Positions 36,644-45,982 of a stretch of 64,000 bases of DNA are shown here, in pieces. The DNA is taken from IMG/VR virus record IMGVR_UViG_3300042863_002243, positions 84,939 through 148,938 of that record; one strand, written 5' to 3'. Source of the DNA: a virus. The translations under genes were made by a program, and so were the position numbers. The stretch's first letter is position 1, and the number at the start of each line of letters is the position of its first letter. Under the pieces are notes generated by a model, which ran no database searches, was not told the origin of the DNA, and saw only the letters and a list, made by a program, of their open reading frames with translations.

Positions 36644-37819
36644 ATGGAAGAAATAGATTACATGTCAATGAGCTTAGAAGAGCTCAATCAAAAACTTTCG
36701 GAGTATCAAAAAAAATCTTCGGATTTCTATAATACTGAACAAGGTATTAAGCTAACACTTAACAGTATATACGGAGCGACTGGGAATCAGTATTTTGCTT
36801 TGTTCAATACAGATGTTGCAGAGAGTGTTACATTACAAGGCCAGGACATTTGGAAATTTGCTGAGAAGATAATAAACAGGTATTTCAATGATATGTGGCA
36901 TCTTGATACGGAGCTTCACGAAAAAATGGGAGTTCGTAATGTCAGAAAAATAACATTAGACTTTATTATATACGGAGATACAGATTCCAATTATATCAAT
37001 CTAGGAGCTGTTATGGATTCTTGTGAATTTGATTCAGATCTAGAACCATTTGAATTTGTAAAAAGACTTAATGAATTTAGACTTAAAGAATACATTAAGA
37101 AATGCTATGACATCTATTCTGAAAAATGGGGCACAGATAACTATCAGGATTTTGAGCTAGAGAGTTTATCATATGCTGGTATATTCTTGGGTAAAAAGAA
37201 ATATGTATTACATATAGCTTGGCAGGATCCTAATAAGGATTTATTTCCTAGGCTTTCTAAAGTTAAATCGACTGGTATCGAATTAGCTCAAGGTGGTACT
37301 GCTCCTTTCGCTAGAGAGAAACTTACGTTCTTATTACAGCATATTTTCGAGAAAGGTAAAGCTTTTGATATTAGAGAATTTGTAAAGATCCTTAAGAATA
37401 TAAAATCGGAATTTAAGGTACAAAGCCCAGATCAAATATCTGTAGGAACTTCTGTTAATAATATAGAGAAATTCATTGTAAACGACACAACAAAATTCGA
37501 AGTTGCAAAAGGATGTCCAATGCACGTAAGAGCAGCAGGATATCACAACTATCTTCTTAATAATTCCAAGCATAAAGTTAAATACAGCTTAATCAGATCA
37601 TCTGAGAAGATTAAGTACTATTATGTTAAGGTAAACAACGAGAGAGAGAATAATGTATTTGGATATCTTAACGGAGCTTATCCCTATGAGCTAGCTCCCC
37701 CCGTAGATTTTGACGAACAATTCAATCGAGTAATTTTAGATCCAATAAATAGATTCATTGAAGCTATGGGATACTCTCCTTTATCACCCAACCTACTTCT
37801 TGTAAGAGCTTTGTTTTAA
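36644..37819 (+). CDS. gp43: DNA polymerase gp43, C-terminal half (motifs B and C)
   Basis: A 391-aa protein that starts with an acidic helix and then motif B, KLTLNSIYGATGNQ (K36, N40, Y43), and motif C, YGDTDS (residues 110-115), followed by the thumb. It lacks any exonuclease or motif A, which lie in the gene at 16887-18293. It starts with its own ATG after the clamp gene and has an A-rich leader, so it is an independent gene, not a frameshifted remnant. It ends in a hydrophobic LLLVRALF tail, where T4 polymerase binds the clamp. Confidence 0.9.
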   Translation: MEEIDYMSMSLEELNQKLSEYQKKSSDFYNTEQGIKLTLNSIYGATGNQYFALFNTDVAESVTLQGQDIWKFAEKIINRYFNDMWHLDTELHEKMGVRNVRKITLDFIIYGDTDSNYINLGAVMDSCEFDSDLEPFEFVKRLNEFRLKEYIKKCYDIYSEKWGTDNYQDFELESLSYAGIFLGKKKYVLHIAWQDPNKDLFPRLSKVKSTGIELAQGGTAPFAREKLTFLLQHIFEKGKAFDIREFVKILKNIKSEFKVQSPDQISVGTSVNNIEKFIVNDTTKFEVAKGCPMHVRAAGYHNYLLNNSKHKVKYSLIRSSEKIKYYYVKVNNERENNVFGYLNGAYPYELAPPVDFDEQFNRVILDPINRFIEAMGYSPLSPNLLLVRALF

Positions 37820-37831
37820 TTTATTTTTTTG

Positions 37832-37840
37832 GATATATAA
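37832..37840 (+). promoter_or_regulatory. late-type promoter motif GATATATAA
   Basis: Exact motif 28 nt before the ATG of the second MoxR gene. Confidence 0.6.
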
Positions 37841-37859
37841 AAGGATCTAAAAAAATTAA

Positions 37860-39359
37860 ATGAAAAATAGTAGAATAAAAAACTTCAATGATTTTGTTAA
37901 TGAATCTTACAATCCGGAGCTTAACGAAGGTTTCTTTTCCAGTATAGCTAATCTTATAAAAAAAGTTGGTGGCTGGGCAGGAGAAATGATCAAAGCAATA
38001 GGACAGGGTTTAATTAAACCAATACCTTCTGGACCAATGAAAGGTATGCCTGTAGCAATGTTATTCTTACCTGAAAATGGGCCTATCTATCAGCAAATGT
38101 TGAAATATCAGCAAGGGATTAATCCTATAATGGAAGCAAGAATACCTTTAGAATACACAGGTGAAGACCAGAGTGTTAGAAACATTTCAGCTGAGCAATT
38201 AAAGAATGACGTAGTTAAATTATATAGGAGTAAAGACAGAGGGGGAAGAGCTAAACCCATCTTTATTTATGGAGCACCTGGTATTGGTAAGACTGAAATA
38301 GTCGGACAAGCAGCAGATGAGCTTGGTGTACCTGTTATGAAGTTGGATCTTCAATTTATGAATCCGGAAGATTTCTTAGGAATACCTAGTAGACATGATA
38401 TAACTCCTGTTGAGGTCGAAGACGGTAAAGTTACTAATTTTGGTAAAGGATTCACTAGAGCAAATCCCCCTGCATTATTACCACCAGATAATGGTAAAGA
38501 TAATAGAGGTGGTATCATATTTATGGATGAGATGAACAGAGCTAATAAAGCAGTTCTAAACTCTATCATGCAATTCGTACAAAAAGGAGAAGTTGGGCCT
38601 TACAAATTACCAGACAAATGGGTTATTGTTGCAGCGGGTAACAGACCAGAAGAAGCGGAAGGCGTAGCAGATTTTGACTTTGCACTTGCTGACCGTTTCA
38701 CTATTAAGAACTATGTTCCTACAATTGAAGGATATGCTTCATGGGCAGATAAGAACGAAAAAATTCTGCCTGAACTTGTAACATTCTTAACATTTAATCA
38801 GGAGTATTTCCACAATTTAGATGCTGATAAAAAATCATTAAACTACCCAACACCTAGATCCTGGACAGATGGAGCTTTAATTCTTCATGATGAGATAACA
38901 GATCAAAGAGTTAATACTTGGAGAGATATACCTAGAGAAGAAATTCTTAACATTTTCTATGATCAAGTTGGGCCTCAAGCAGCTGGTAAATTTGTTGCTT
39001 ATCTTGATATACTTAGAAAAGTTAGTGATACAGAGATGGATAATATGATTAACAATCCTGCATCTGCTAAGATGGTTGCTGAAGCACAAGCACCAGGAGG
39101 TAAAAGTATCCTTTATGGGCTTATTGAAATGGTGATGAAAAGAGTAGATTCTTATTCTCCGCAAAGTCTTTATAATGTAATGGAGTACTTTAATAGATAT
39201 AACGAATTAGAACCTCTTAGCTGGCTGTATAAAGATATTCTAGTAAGATACCCAGATTTTAGATTTGGAGGTTCATCATCTACACCAGAAGATGAATTAA
39301 AACACAAAGCAGCTTTACTAGTAACTGGAGGAGCTAAAAGTAAAGGACTTCAACAATGA
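37860..39359 (+). CDS. MoxR-family AAA+ ATPase, tagged; module 2
   Basis: A 499-aa paralogue of the 11710 product. It starts MKNSRIKNFNDFVNESYN (cut after VNE, residue 15), has the same Gly-rich helical stretch and SGPMKGMP, Walker A GAPGIGKT at 138-145, Walker B GIIFMDEMNR, VAAGNRPEE and YPTPRSWTDG. It shares the domain order with module 1, yet the gene order here is ATPase, peptidase, VWA rather than peptidase, VWA, ATPase. Its stop overlaps the next ATG (39356-39359). Confidence 0.85.
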   Translation: MKNSRIKNFNDFVNESYNPELNEGFFSSIANLIKKVGGWAGEMIKAIGQGLIKPIPSGPMKGMPVAMLFLPENGPIYQQMLKYQQGINPIMEARIPLEYTGEDQSVRNISAEQLKNDVVKLYRSKDRGGRAKPIFIYGAPGIGKTEIVGQAADELGVPVMKLDLQFMNPEDFLGIPSRHDITPVEVEDGKVTNFGKGFTRANPPALLPPDNGKDNRGGIIFMDEMNRANKAVLNSIMQFVQKGEVGPYKLPDKWVIVAAGNRPEEAEGVADFDFALADRFTIKNYVPTIEGYASWADKNEKILPELVTFLTFNQEYFHNLDADKKSLNYPTPRSWTDGALILHDEITDQRVNTWRDIPREEILNIFYDQVGPQAAGKFVAYLDILRKVSDTEMDNMINNPASAKMVAEAQAPGGKSILYGLIEMVMKRVDSYSPQSLYNVMEYFNRYNELEPLSWLYKDILVRYPDFRFGGSSSTPEDELKHKAALLVTGGAKSKGLQQ

Positions 39360-40288
39360 TAAGAAAATTAAACGAGAATAAATATAAAACTGGCAAGATA
39401 ATTACTAGTTTTTCTAATTATGTAAGGTTTATAAATGAATCCTATTCTTTTGATCCTGAAGAGGTTAATAGGAAAATTAAAAGAGTAATTCTATGGATAA
39501 ACATCAATCAAGGATTCTACGGTGAATTACTAAGCCACGTAAATATATTCGGATCATCTAATATTGATCCTAAGACTATGTGCACAAACGGTAGGGATAT
39601 TATATTCCATCCCGAATTTGTAATGAATCAGACAGAAGCAGCATTAAGGTTTGTTCTATGTCACGAAATTCTTCATTGTATAGGAGATCATGGTAAAAGA
39701 AGAGAAAATAGGAATCCCCAAGGATGGAATATAGCTTGCGATTATGCTATAAATCCTCTACTCCAGGGAGAGACAGGATTCGAATGGCCAGTATCAGAGG
39801 ACGGATCTAGAGCAGGTTTATATGATGCTAGATTTGAAGGAATGAGAGCGGAAGATATTTATCAACAATTAGAAGATGAAGGTGCTCTTAATAAACTTAT
39901 TAATGATCCTAATGTTAAAAAACAAACAGATACTGGTAGGGTAGAAGACGAGGATAAAGAACAACCAGAGCCTGACTCTGATCTGGTTATACAAGAAGGT
40001 GATTTCCCTCAAGAGGATGAACCTGGAGATGAGCCTGGTGATGAGCCCGGAGATGAACCTGGTGATGAACCTGGAGAACCTGGTGACGAGCCTGGAGAAC
40101 CTGGTGACGAGCCTGGAGAACCTGGTGATGAGCCTGGAGAACCTGGTGATGAGCCTGGAGAACCTGGTGATGAGCCTGGAGATAATAAAAAACAATTACC
40201 TAGAGTTGGACAGAAAGTTATAACAAAAGAAGGAAAAGAAGGAACTATAACCAAAGTTTATCCTAATGGGGATATAGAAATTAGTTAA
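39356..40288 (+). CDS. HExxH metallopeptidase-like protein, tagged; module 2
   Basis: A 310-aa paralogue of the 9842 product. The tag-like stretch ITSFSNYVRFINESYSF is set about 15 residues inside the chain, so the first residues may be an extension or the true start may be downstream. The zinc motif is HEILHCIGDH, in the setting FVMNQTEAALRFVLCHEILH, followed by GWNIACDYAINPLL. Near the C terminus come about 15 GDEPGE-type repeats (40018-40183) in place of the Pro run of module 1, then a small beta domain (VGQKVITKEGKEGTITKV). VWA gene follows after 5 nt. Confidence 0.75.
   Translation: MIRKLNENKYKTGKIITSFSNYVRFINESYSFDPEEVNRKIKRVILWININQGFYGELLSHVNIFGSSNIDPKTMCTNGRDIIFHPEFVMNQTEAALRFVLCHEILHCIGDHGKRRENRNPQGWNIACDYAINPLLQGETGFEWPVSEDGSRAGLYDARFEGMRAEDIYQQLEDEGALNKLINDPNVKKQTDTGRVEDEDKEQPEPDSDLVIQEGDFPQEDEPGDEPGDEPGDEPGDEPGEPGDEPGEPGDEPGEPGDEPGEPGDEPGEPGDEPGDNKKQLPRVGQKVITKEGKEGTITKVYPNGDIEIS
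40018..40183 (+). repeat. tandem Pro-Gly-Asp-Glu coding repeats
   Basis: About 15 units of cctggagatgag-type sequence encoding PGDE and PGEPGDE. All three plus frames and some minus frames stay open as a side effect. Confidence 0.85.
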
Positions 40289-40293
40289 ATTAT

Positions 40294-41241
40294 ATGTTAA
40301 TTAAAGACGGGGATTATTCAGTAATATCTGATAATAAGAATAAAGATAATACACCTGAGACAGGGAATACAACTAATACAGGGAAACCAGAAGGCGGTGA
40401 TCCTAATTTTGAAGATACTCCTAAAAAAATGGAAGACATACCTACAGTTGGTAGTGAATCACCTGGGGTAAAAACATTTAGGGATTTTGATACAACTGGT
40501 TCTTCTACACAAAAAGCAAAAGAGGTAAAAGCAGATAAGCCAAGTAAGATATTTAAAGGAGATTTAAAGACACCAAATTGGGCTGATATATCTAATCAGG
40601 CTTTAAGTAGATCTAAGCTATCTGACAAAGCTAAAAGACTGGTAAGGGCTTTAAAAACTAGTGAACCTCTAGTTAATTGGAAAAAAGAATTAAAGAAATT
40701 CTTTGATAATACATTCAAATCTAGCGAATGGGTTTTACCTAATAAAAGATTCCTTGCTGGCGGTGATATGATATACGGTCGTAAAGAAACTGGAGAAGAC
40801 ACTTTAAAAACAATTGTTGCTGCTGTAGATACTTCAGGTTCGATTTCGAAAGAACAGGTTAAAGCATTTGTTAATGAGATAATGTATCTATGTAAAACAT
40901 TTGATGCTGACAAGACTATAATTATATACTGTAGTGATGATATTGATAATGTTGATATAGTTAAAAAAGGGGGTCAGCCAGATCTCACTAAAATAGCTTC
41001 TACTGGGGGTAATGATAAAGGATTTATTCCGCCATTCCAATGGGTCGAGAAGAATAAAATAAAGCCATCAATATTTATTTACCTAACAGATACAGGAGGA
41101 GAAATGCCAGATCCTTATAAATATGGAATAAGTAAATATAGAAAGAAAGTATTATGGTTTATATGCTCTCCAGAAATGTACAATCCTCCTTCATTTGGAA
41201 AAATACTTTTTGCACCAGTTGGTTCTATAAGACCTAAATAA
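40294..41241 (+). CDS. VWA-like protein; module 2
   Basis: A 315-aa paralogue of the 10688 product. A disordered first third is followed by NWKKELKKFFDNTF, then the VWA-like domain with VAAVDTSGSI (MIDAS), IIYCSDDI, ASTGGNDKGFIPPFQWVEKN and IFIYLTDTGGEMP. No tag is visible at the N terminus, as in module 1, so this subunit may enter a capsid only by binding its tagged partners. Confidence 0.75.
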   Translation: MLIKDGDYSVISDNKNKDNTPETGNTTNTGKPEGGDPNFEDTPKKMEDIPTVGSESPGVKTFRDFDTTGSSTQKAKEVKADKPSKIFKGDLKTPNWADISNQALSRSKLSDKAKRLVRALKTSEPLVNWKKELKKFFDNTFKSSEWVLPNKRFLAGGDMIYGRKETGEDTLKTIVAAVDTSGSISKEQVKAFVNEIMYLCKTFDADKTIIIYCSDDIDNVDIVKKGGQPDLTKIASTGGNDKGFIPPFQWVEKNKIKPSIFIYLTDTGGEMPDPYKYGISKYRKKVLWFICSPEMYNPPSFGKILFAPVGSIRPK

Positions 41242-41256
41242 TAAGAAATTAAAGAA

Positions 41257-42126
41257 ATGAAAAGAATTAAATCTTTTAAGTTATTCGAATCATATTCTAT
41301 AGGAATATTTGGAGTTAATGAAGTTGATACTGATGACGAATATATTAATGCTTATGCTTCGGCAAGATCAGGAATGATCAAATCTAATTTTTATAAGGAC
41401 TTTAAAAATTGGTTAGTTTATAAAGCTTATGAGAGAATATTAATGGATAATGAAGGAGAATCATATAATGATCCCACGTCAATAATAAAATCCGAGGATT
41501 CTAAAATACAATCTCTCGTAAAATACCCTATGAATTATTCTGACGACGGATTTGATTACGAAAAATCTATTAAGGAAATGGGGGTTACAGATAACATTAA
41601 TGATGTAATAACTAGATTAGCTAGAGAATTAAAAATATGTGAACCTGCTAAAAATCCAAATCTACCTCAAGTAAATAAAGCGGTTTCGGTTATTATCGAT
41701 GGAGACATTAATGAAGTATTAGATAACATATTTTGGCCAGGTAATATGCCTAATATTAAAGAATTAAAATATTTAGATCTTTTTGGAGATGAAAGAAGAG
41801 AAAATTTTGGGATCAATAATTCACTAAGAGAATCATTAGAGAGAACATGTAATAAATATGCTTCTATGGAGAGGGATATAAATTCATTGGGTAAAAAATT
41901 CATGAATCTTTTAAAAGAGATTGGTGAAAGCCAAATAGAATCTTTAAGAGTATTAGAATTTCCTCAGGTTGTTACTGAAGCTATAGTGGAATATTTTAGT
42001 AAAGCTGAAGATTCATTTAAAGTTGCTGATGAGGTAAGAAAAGGAAGTGAGCATATATACAATAAGATAAAATCCTTATTACCTAATATTGATACTGCAG
42101 CAGATCTAGGAGATCTAGGATTCTAA
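41257..42126 (+). CDS. hypothetical protein with capsid-targeting-like tag
   Basis: A 289-aa protein starting MKRIKSFKLFESYS, the short LFE form of the tag. It is mostly helical with mixed charge, no membrane segment, and ends in DLGDLGF. It follows the VWA gene by 15 nt, so it is probably co-transcribed with module 2. No family recognised. Confidence 0.55.
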   Translation: MKRIKSFKLFESYSIGIFGVNEVDTDDEYINAYASARSGMIKSNFYKDFKNWLVYKAYERILMDNEGESYNDPTSIIKSEDSKIQSLVKYPMNYSDDGFDYEKSIKEMGVTDNINDVITRLARELKICEPAKNPNLPQVNKAVSVIIDGDINEVLDNIFWPGNMPNIKELKYLDLFGDERRENFGINNSLRESLERTCNKYASMERDINSLGKKFMNLLKEIGESQIESLRVLEFPQVVTEAIVEYFSKAEDSFKVADEVRKGSEHIYNKIKSLLPNIDTAADLGDLGF

Positions 42127-42147
42127 AAAATAAAATAAAATAAAAAT

Positions 42148-42585
42148 ATGACTTTTGGCGAATATAAAGAAAACGGAATGGAAGGTACAGAAGAAGATTC
42201 TCAGCTTCAAGGAATTAAACAATTAGGTTCTTCATTAGATGAGCATTTTGTAAACCTATTGCTTTTCCAAGCACAACTTAAAATTATGCACTGGGGTACA
42301 GAATCTTATTCACAGCATAATGCTTATGGTATGACTTATGATTCTATATCTGATGGATTAGACACATTAGTAGAATCTTATCAAGGATATCACGGAAGAA
42401 TAGATTTTGGTAATAGCTGCGAGTTCATAAGCTTCTCTGATGTGGAACCTAATTCATGGTTAAAAACCATGATGGAATGTTTAACTACATTAAGAGAAAA
42501 TGTTAAAGAATCTGATTTACAAAATCTGATAGATGAACTTATAGCAGGTGTTTCTAAATTGATGTATTTATTAACTTTGAAGTAA
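42148..42585 (+). CDS. ferritin/Dps-like helical protein (DUF5856-type)
   Basis: A 145-aa, all-helical protein. The core HFVNLLLFQAQLKIMHWGTES, then HNAYGMTYDSISDGLDTLVES, resembles the four-helix Dps-like fold, in which KxxHW and DxxxE positions bind metal; here IMHWGT, H and D/E residues are kept. It is similar to a group of phage proteins called DUF5856. Iron storage or an oxidative protection role is possible but untested. No tag. Confidence 0.5.
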   Translation: MTFGEYKENGMEGTEEDSQLQGIKQLGSSLDEHFVNLLLFQAQLKIMHWGTESYSQHNAYGMTYDSISDGLDTLVESYQGYHGRIDFGNSCEFISFSDVEPNSWLKTMMECLTTLRENVKESDLQNLIDELIAGVSKLMYLLTLK

Positions 42586-42599
42586 TCATTTCTTTTAAC

Positions 42600-43520
42600 A
42601 TGAGAATAATGAATTTTTCACAATTTTTAAACGAGAACTCAGAAGGTGGATATTCTTCTTTTGAAGCTTTACCTAAACCTCTCAAAGATTTTTTTATTGA
42701 CGGGGTTGGAAAAAACATACTATCTAAAGTAGTCGGACTTAAAAACTTTTCAATAGAACTTCAAGGATCAGAGATATATTTCGTTATTAACGGTAATAAA
42801 ATACTAGTTCCGTTTGTTAATTATGTTTATGATCAAGTTGTGCCTAATACTAAATCATTAACAAATGAACCAATCATTTATAATTTTTATAATAGTTTAG
42901 GAATGGATTTAGATAATTCTAGCTACAGATTCTATAAACATGATATAAATGGTTTATCTAGATTATTCTATCCTATATTTACCAAACTTAGAGATATTAT
43001 AAAAGATGATAGACCACTTCTAAATCCTTTTAATGATATTGATCTAAAAAACAACCGTCTTATACAATTATTAGATAAATTAGGTGCTTATATTGATACT
43101 AGTGATCAAAGGAAAAAGAAAGGGATTTTAAGATTCTCATTAAAAGATTTTGGTTATGGACTTATCATACAACCTAATGGTTATATGAGAATTGATTACG
43201 GTGATAAAACACCAATTCTTACAACTAAGATGGAAATAACAGCACCTGCTTATACTGAGGATGATCTCAATTTAAAATTATCATATTTAGTTGTTTATCT
43301 TATGAAAGATATACTTAAAAAATATAATGTTCCAGTAAAAACTATAAACTTGCTGGCTAAATTCTACGGAGATAGTGATCTTAACGAATATGATAACCTA
43401 ATAAAAGAAATATCTTTAAACTATCCAGGAGCAACTTCTCTTCTTCCTGATCCTAACTCGGTACTAAATCCTAGCGTAAAGAAAGGATCTAGTATGCTAA
43501 GAAGATTTGGAGTTATCTAA
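42600..43520 (+). CDS. tagged hypothetical protein with C-terminal MLRRFG motif
   Basis: A 306-aa protein starting MRIMNFSQFLNENS (cut after LNE, residue 12) and ending KKGSSMLRRFGVI. The C-terminal KGxxML[KR]RFG is shared with the products of the minus-strand genes at 49995 and 52908. The body is soluble, with no recognised motif. It carries both a head-end tag and the C-terminal motif, the only such case in the window. Confidence 0.6.
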   Translation: MRIMNFSQFLNENSEGGYSSFEALPKPLKDFFIDGVGKNILSKVVGLKNFSIELQGSEIYFVINGNKILVPFVNYVYDQVVPNTKSLTNEPIIYNFYNSLGMDLDNSSYRFYKHDINGLSRLFYPIFTKLRDIIKDDRPLLNPFNDIDLKNNRLIQLLDKLGAYIDTSDQRKKKGILRFSLKDFGYGLIIQPNGYMRIDYGDKTPILTTKMEITAPAYTEDDLNLKLSYLVVYLMKDILKKYNVPVKTINLLAKFYGDSDLNEYDNLIKEISLNYPGATSLLPDPNSVLNPSVKKGSSMLRRFGVI

Positions 43521-43580
43521 ATATTGAAACTTAATTTCCCTTGTTAAATATAAAGTTAAACCAATAATCTTTATATTATT

Positions 43581-43937
43581 ATGTCATTCCACAAAAGATT
43601 TTATACTTGGGAGAGAATAAAAGATAAAACTAGCTCCAATTTTAACGAATTTGATATGTGGCTTTATAAGCCGGATGCACATATTCTGCAAGACACTGAA
43701 TCCTCCGATTTTTTTGGTGCCTATTTTGCTTTACCTAACGATTTAAAAGAGAATCTTTATGAATCTTTGAAAGTTGAAGAGGAAAGTTTCCTTAAAGATC
43801 TTATTAAATGTATTAAAGTTGTACATGAGAATAAGAACGGTGAAAATCACGACGAAGCAATACAAAATTATAGGTCTTTATTCGTATCTAAGTGGGATAC
43901 TAAGGCATTGAAATACCAAAATCTAATAGAAAAATAA
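43581..43937 (+). CDS. hypothetical protein
   Basis: A 118-aa protein starting MSFHKRFYTWERI, helical in its C-terminal two thirds. It has no tag. It starts 60 nt after the previous gene, behind an AT-rich gap, and the next gene starts 1 nt after its stop. No family recognised. Confidence 0.5.
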   Translation: MSFHKRFYTWERIKDKTSSNFNEFDMWLYKPDAHILQDTESSDFFGAYFALPNDLKENLYESLKVEEESFLKDLIKCIKVVHENKNGENHDEAIQNYRSLFVSKWDTKALKYQNLIEK

Positions 43938-43938
43938 A

Positions 43939-44211
43939 ATGGATAATAATCAAGTAAAAGTTGATCTGACAGAAACACCTTGGATTAAGTGTGAAGATGG
44001 AAATATGATGTGGGAAACATCTATGCTATTTAAAAGGATATCACCTCTTCTGAGTCCTTCAGGAAAAGAAGAGCTTGTTCCCGCAGAACTTGTCACGTGT
44101 AAAAAATGCGGAAAGGTTCCTAGATTCTTTTTTGATATGGCTAAAGGCATTCCAGACGAACTAAAATCAACATGTCATCTTAAATCATCTCTTAATGCTT
44201 CGGTATATTAA
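43939..44211 (+). CDS. small protein with a CxxC knuckle
   Basis: A 90-aa protein whose last third has LVTCKKCGKVPRFFFD, a single CxxC. A second pair is not clear (one more Cys near the end, STCHLKS), so a zinc knuckle is possible. Similar short proteins occur in T4-like phages of marine bacteria. Function unknown. Confidence 0.5.
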   Translation: MDNNQVKVDLTETPWIKCEDGNMMWETSMLFKRISPLLSPSGKEELVPAELVTCKKCGKVPRFFFDMAKGIPDELKSTCHLKSSLNASVY

Positions 44212-44225
44212 AGAATAATTTAGGA

Positions 44226-44262
44226 AATCATTTTTTTAATCTAGACTTTTCTATTATCTTTG
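44226..44262 (+). promoter_or_regulatory. early-type promoter (AATCAT, 23 nt, TATCTTTG)
   Basis: AATCAT at 44226-44231 and TATCTTTG at 44255-44262, a full match to the Bacteroidota TAnnTTTG box. It heads the ATGA-coupled operon from 44285. Confidence 0.75.
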
Positions 44263-44284
44263 TTTAAATTCTAAAACTAAAGAA

Positions 44285-44602
44285 ATGGAAAAAGCACAGA
44301 TTAAATCGAAAATTTCGGAGATTATTTTAAAAGGCGGGAAGGTATTATTATTCCTCTTTATCTTTACCCTTGGTTACGTTGTTTGCGATATTTACCATAG
44401 AGCTAAAAAAGAGCCAGGCGTAACTTCAGTAGCAAAGGTAACTAAAACGATTGGGAAAGTGTCCGTTGCTATTAATGAAAGGAATGAATTAATGATCATA
44501 GATCGAACTAACGGAAATTATGAGATCTATCAGGATTCTGTTGGAAGGTGTATATTTAATCTTTATGCCAATAGCATCCAGTCTAAATACGAAGGGCAAT
44601 GA
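44285..44602 (+). CDS. single-pass membrane protein
   Basis: A 105-aa protein with one transmembrane helix (VLLFLFIFTLGYVVCDIYH, about residues 19-37) and a mostly polar C-terminal domain (KVSVAINERNELMIIDRTNG). It is the first gene of the early operon, and the next gene starts at its ATGA overlap (44599-44602). Its pairing with a transglycosylase suggests a role at the cell envelope. Confidence 0.6.
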   Translation: MEKAQIKSKISEIILKGGKVLLFLFIFTLGYVVCDIYHRAKKEPGVTSVAKVTKTIGKVSVAINERNELMIIDRTNGNYEIYQDSVGRCIFNLYANSIQSKYEGQ

Positions 44603-45126
44603 AATCCGCAGCTTTAATTATTAAGCTTGGTATATTTGGCATTTTAACTGTGCCATTTAGGCTTTATTTCGAGCCTAGCGAGACTAAATATGAAAAGCAA
44701 GAGGTAAACATGGGGAGCGTCGATATCGACGCTCCTACACCTCTTAAAATGTTTAATGCCATAGAGAAATATTCTGCTATTTATAAGATACCTCTTAAAT
44801 ATGCACTAGGTGTAGCTTATGCAGAAACTAGATACTCCGGTCCTTTTCATTGGAAATATAATCCCCAACAAACATCATGTGCAGGAGCACTTGGTCCTAT
44901 GCAAATAATGCCGAGTACCGCAAATTCAATATGGAATAAGAACATACCGAGAGCAGAATTAATTTCTGATATAGATCTAAATGTCGAGACCTCTATGAAG
45001 CTTCTAAGAAAGCTTTATGATAGGTATAAAAATTGGAAGATCGTATTCGGATGTTATAATACAGGAAGGCCTTGTGTTAATGATTACGCAGAAAGAGTTT
45101 ATAATTTTAATCCAAATATAAGATGA
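44599..45126 (+). CDS. lytic transglycosylase (SLT/GH23 family) with N-terminal anchor
   Basis: A 175-aa protein. Residues 5-20 are a hydrophobic anchor or signal; the SLT domain runs from about 50, with AYAETRYSG (catalytic Glu E76), GALGPMQIMPSTA and VFGCYNTGR. It cleaves the glycan strands of peptidoglycan. It follows an early-type promoter rather than a late one, unusual for a lysis enzyme, so a role in entry, exclusion or envelope remodelling should be considered. A perfect 22-bp palindrome lies in the region coding for residues 39-46. Confidence 0.8.
   Translation: MKSAALIIKLGIFGILTVPFRLYFEPSETKYEKQEVNMGSVDIDAPTPLKMFNAIEKYSAIYKIPLKYALGVAYAETRYSGPFHWKYNPQQTSCAGALGPMQIMPSTANSIWNKNIPRAELISDIDLNVETSMKLLRKLYDRYKNWKIVFGCYNTGRPCVNDYAERVYNFNPNIR
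44714..44735. repeat. perfect 22-bp palindrome within the transglycosylase gene
   Basis: Arm GGAGCGTCGAT followed directly by its reverse complement, with no spacer. It is rich in G and C although the region around it is AT-rich, and lies between the anchor and the catalytic domain. Confidence 0.8.
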
Positions 45127-45818
45127 TCTATTGCTCAATTGATTTAGAGACAACTGGACTTAAACCAGAAAGCCACCAGATATTAACTTTCTCTGGTATA
45201 TTAGAAGATACTTCTAAAGTTCTTCCTTTTGAAGAAATACCTAAATTTAATATCTACATATTAAGAGATGGTATAACAGGAAGTCCTTTTGCAATAAATA
45301 TGAATTCAGAAATCATAGAACGTATTGCAACATATCTTAATACTAGGGATACAGATGCTAGAATGATACAACGTCAAATAGTTGATGGCGTATTTCTTTA
45401 TGAGTATGAGGTTACTTTCTATTTTTATTTATGGTGCTTAGTACACCAAGAAGAGAGATCTGATTTAGAACATCTTTTACATTCAGAAGAATGGGGATCT
45501 AGAAAGAACCCTTTAATATCAGTGATCTCCGAAATTAGATACACAAATTCTAAAATAGGATGCAATGCAGCAGGAAAGAATTTCTCTAGCTTCGATAAAA
45601 GATTCCTAGATAAGATTGATAAGCTATATGACTTTGTTTATTTTAGACAAAGAGTATTGGATCCTAGCGCTCTTTATATAGATTGGGATAACGATAAGAC
45701 ATCACCAGATCTTAGTACATGTAAGAGAAGAGCTGGTCTAGATGATTTTGTCTCTCACGATTCTATTGATGATGCTTGGGACGTTGTTGAATTATTTAGA
45801 AAACATTATAAGAAATGA
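45123..45818 (+). CDS. DEDDh 3'-5' exonuclease (DnaQ/oligoribonuclease type)
   Basis: A 231-aa protein with SIDLETTGL (D7, E9), a middle AAGKNFSSFDKRFL segment and SHDSIDDAWDVVEL with the conserved His and Asp. This is the DEDDh order of DnaQ-like nucleases. Could be involved in DNA or RNA turnover. Overlaps its neighbours by ATGA at both ends (45123-45126 and 45815-45818). Confidence 0.75.
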   Translation: MIYCSIDLETTGLKPESHQILTFSGILEDTSKVLPFEEIPKFNIYILRDGITGSPFAINMNSEIIERIATYLNTRDTDARMIQRQIVDGVFLYEYEVTFYFYLWCLVHQEERSDLEHLLHSEEWGSRKNPLISVISEIRYTNSKIGCNAAGKNFSSFDKRFLDKIDKLYDFVYFRQRVLDPSALYIDWDNDKTSPDLSTCKRRAGLDDFVSHDSIDDAWDVVELFRKHYKK

Positions 45819-45982
45819 AAAAGACAGCATTAGAATTTTTAGAAAGTATTGATGTTGAGAAGTTGGCTGAAGAATTTGCTAAGAATCATTCAATATATCC
45901 AACAGCACAAGATGATACTGAGTATGGATTTAAACACGGATTCCAAAAAGCAATTGAATTAATTAAACAACAAGAACAATGA
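45815..45982 (+). CDS. small hypothetical protein
   Basis: A 55-aa acidic protein starting MKKTALEFLESID and ending IELIKQQEQ, with ATGA overlaps on both sides. The same short KQQEx end occurs in the next small protein, probably from a local duplication (see 45965-45980 and 46098-46113). No family recognised. Confidence 0.5.
   Translation: MKKTALEFLESIDVEKLAEEFAKNHSIYPTAQDDTEYGFKHGFQKAIELIKQQEQ

Noticed and set aside
40009-40254. Open frames in the PGDE repeat region on both strands
   Set aside because: Low-complexity shadows of the repeat in the metallopeptidase gene, with no other support.
42584-42613. AATCAT before the tagged gene at 42600
   Set aside because: No TAnnTTT[AG] box is found at 23-24 nt; the expected position is inside the gene.
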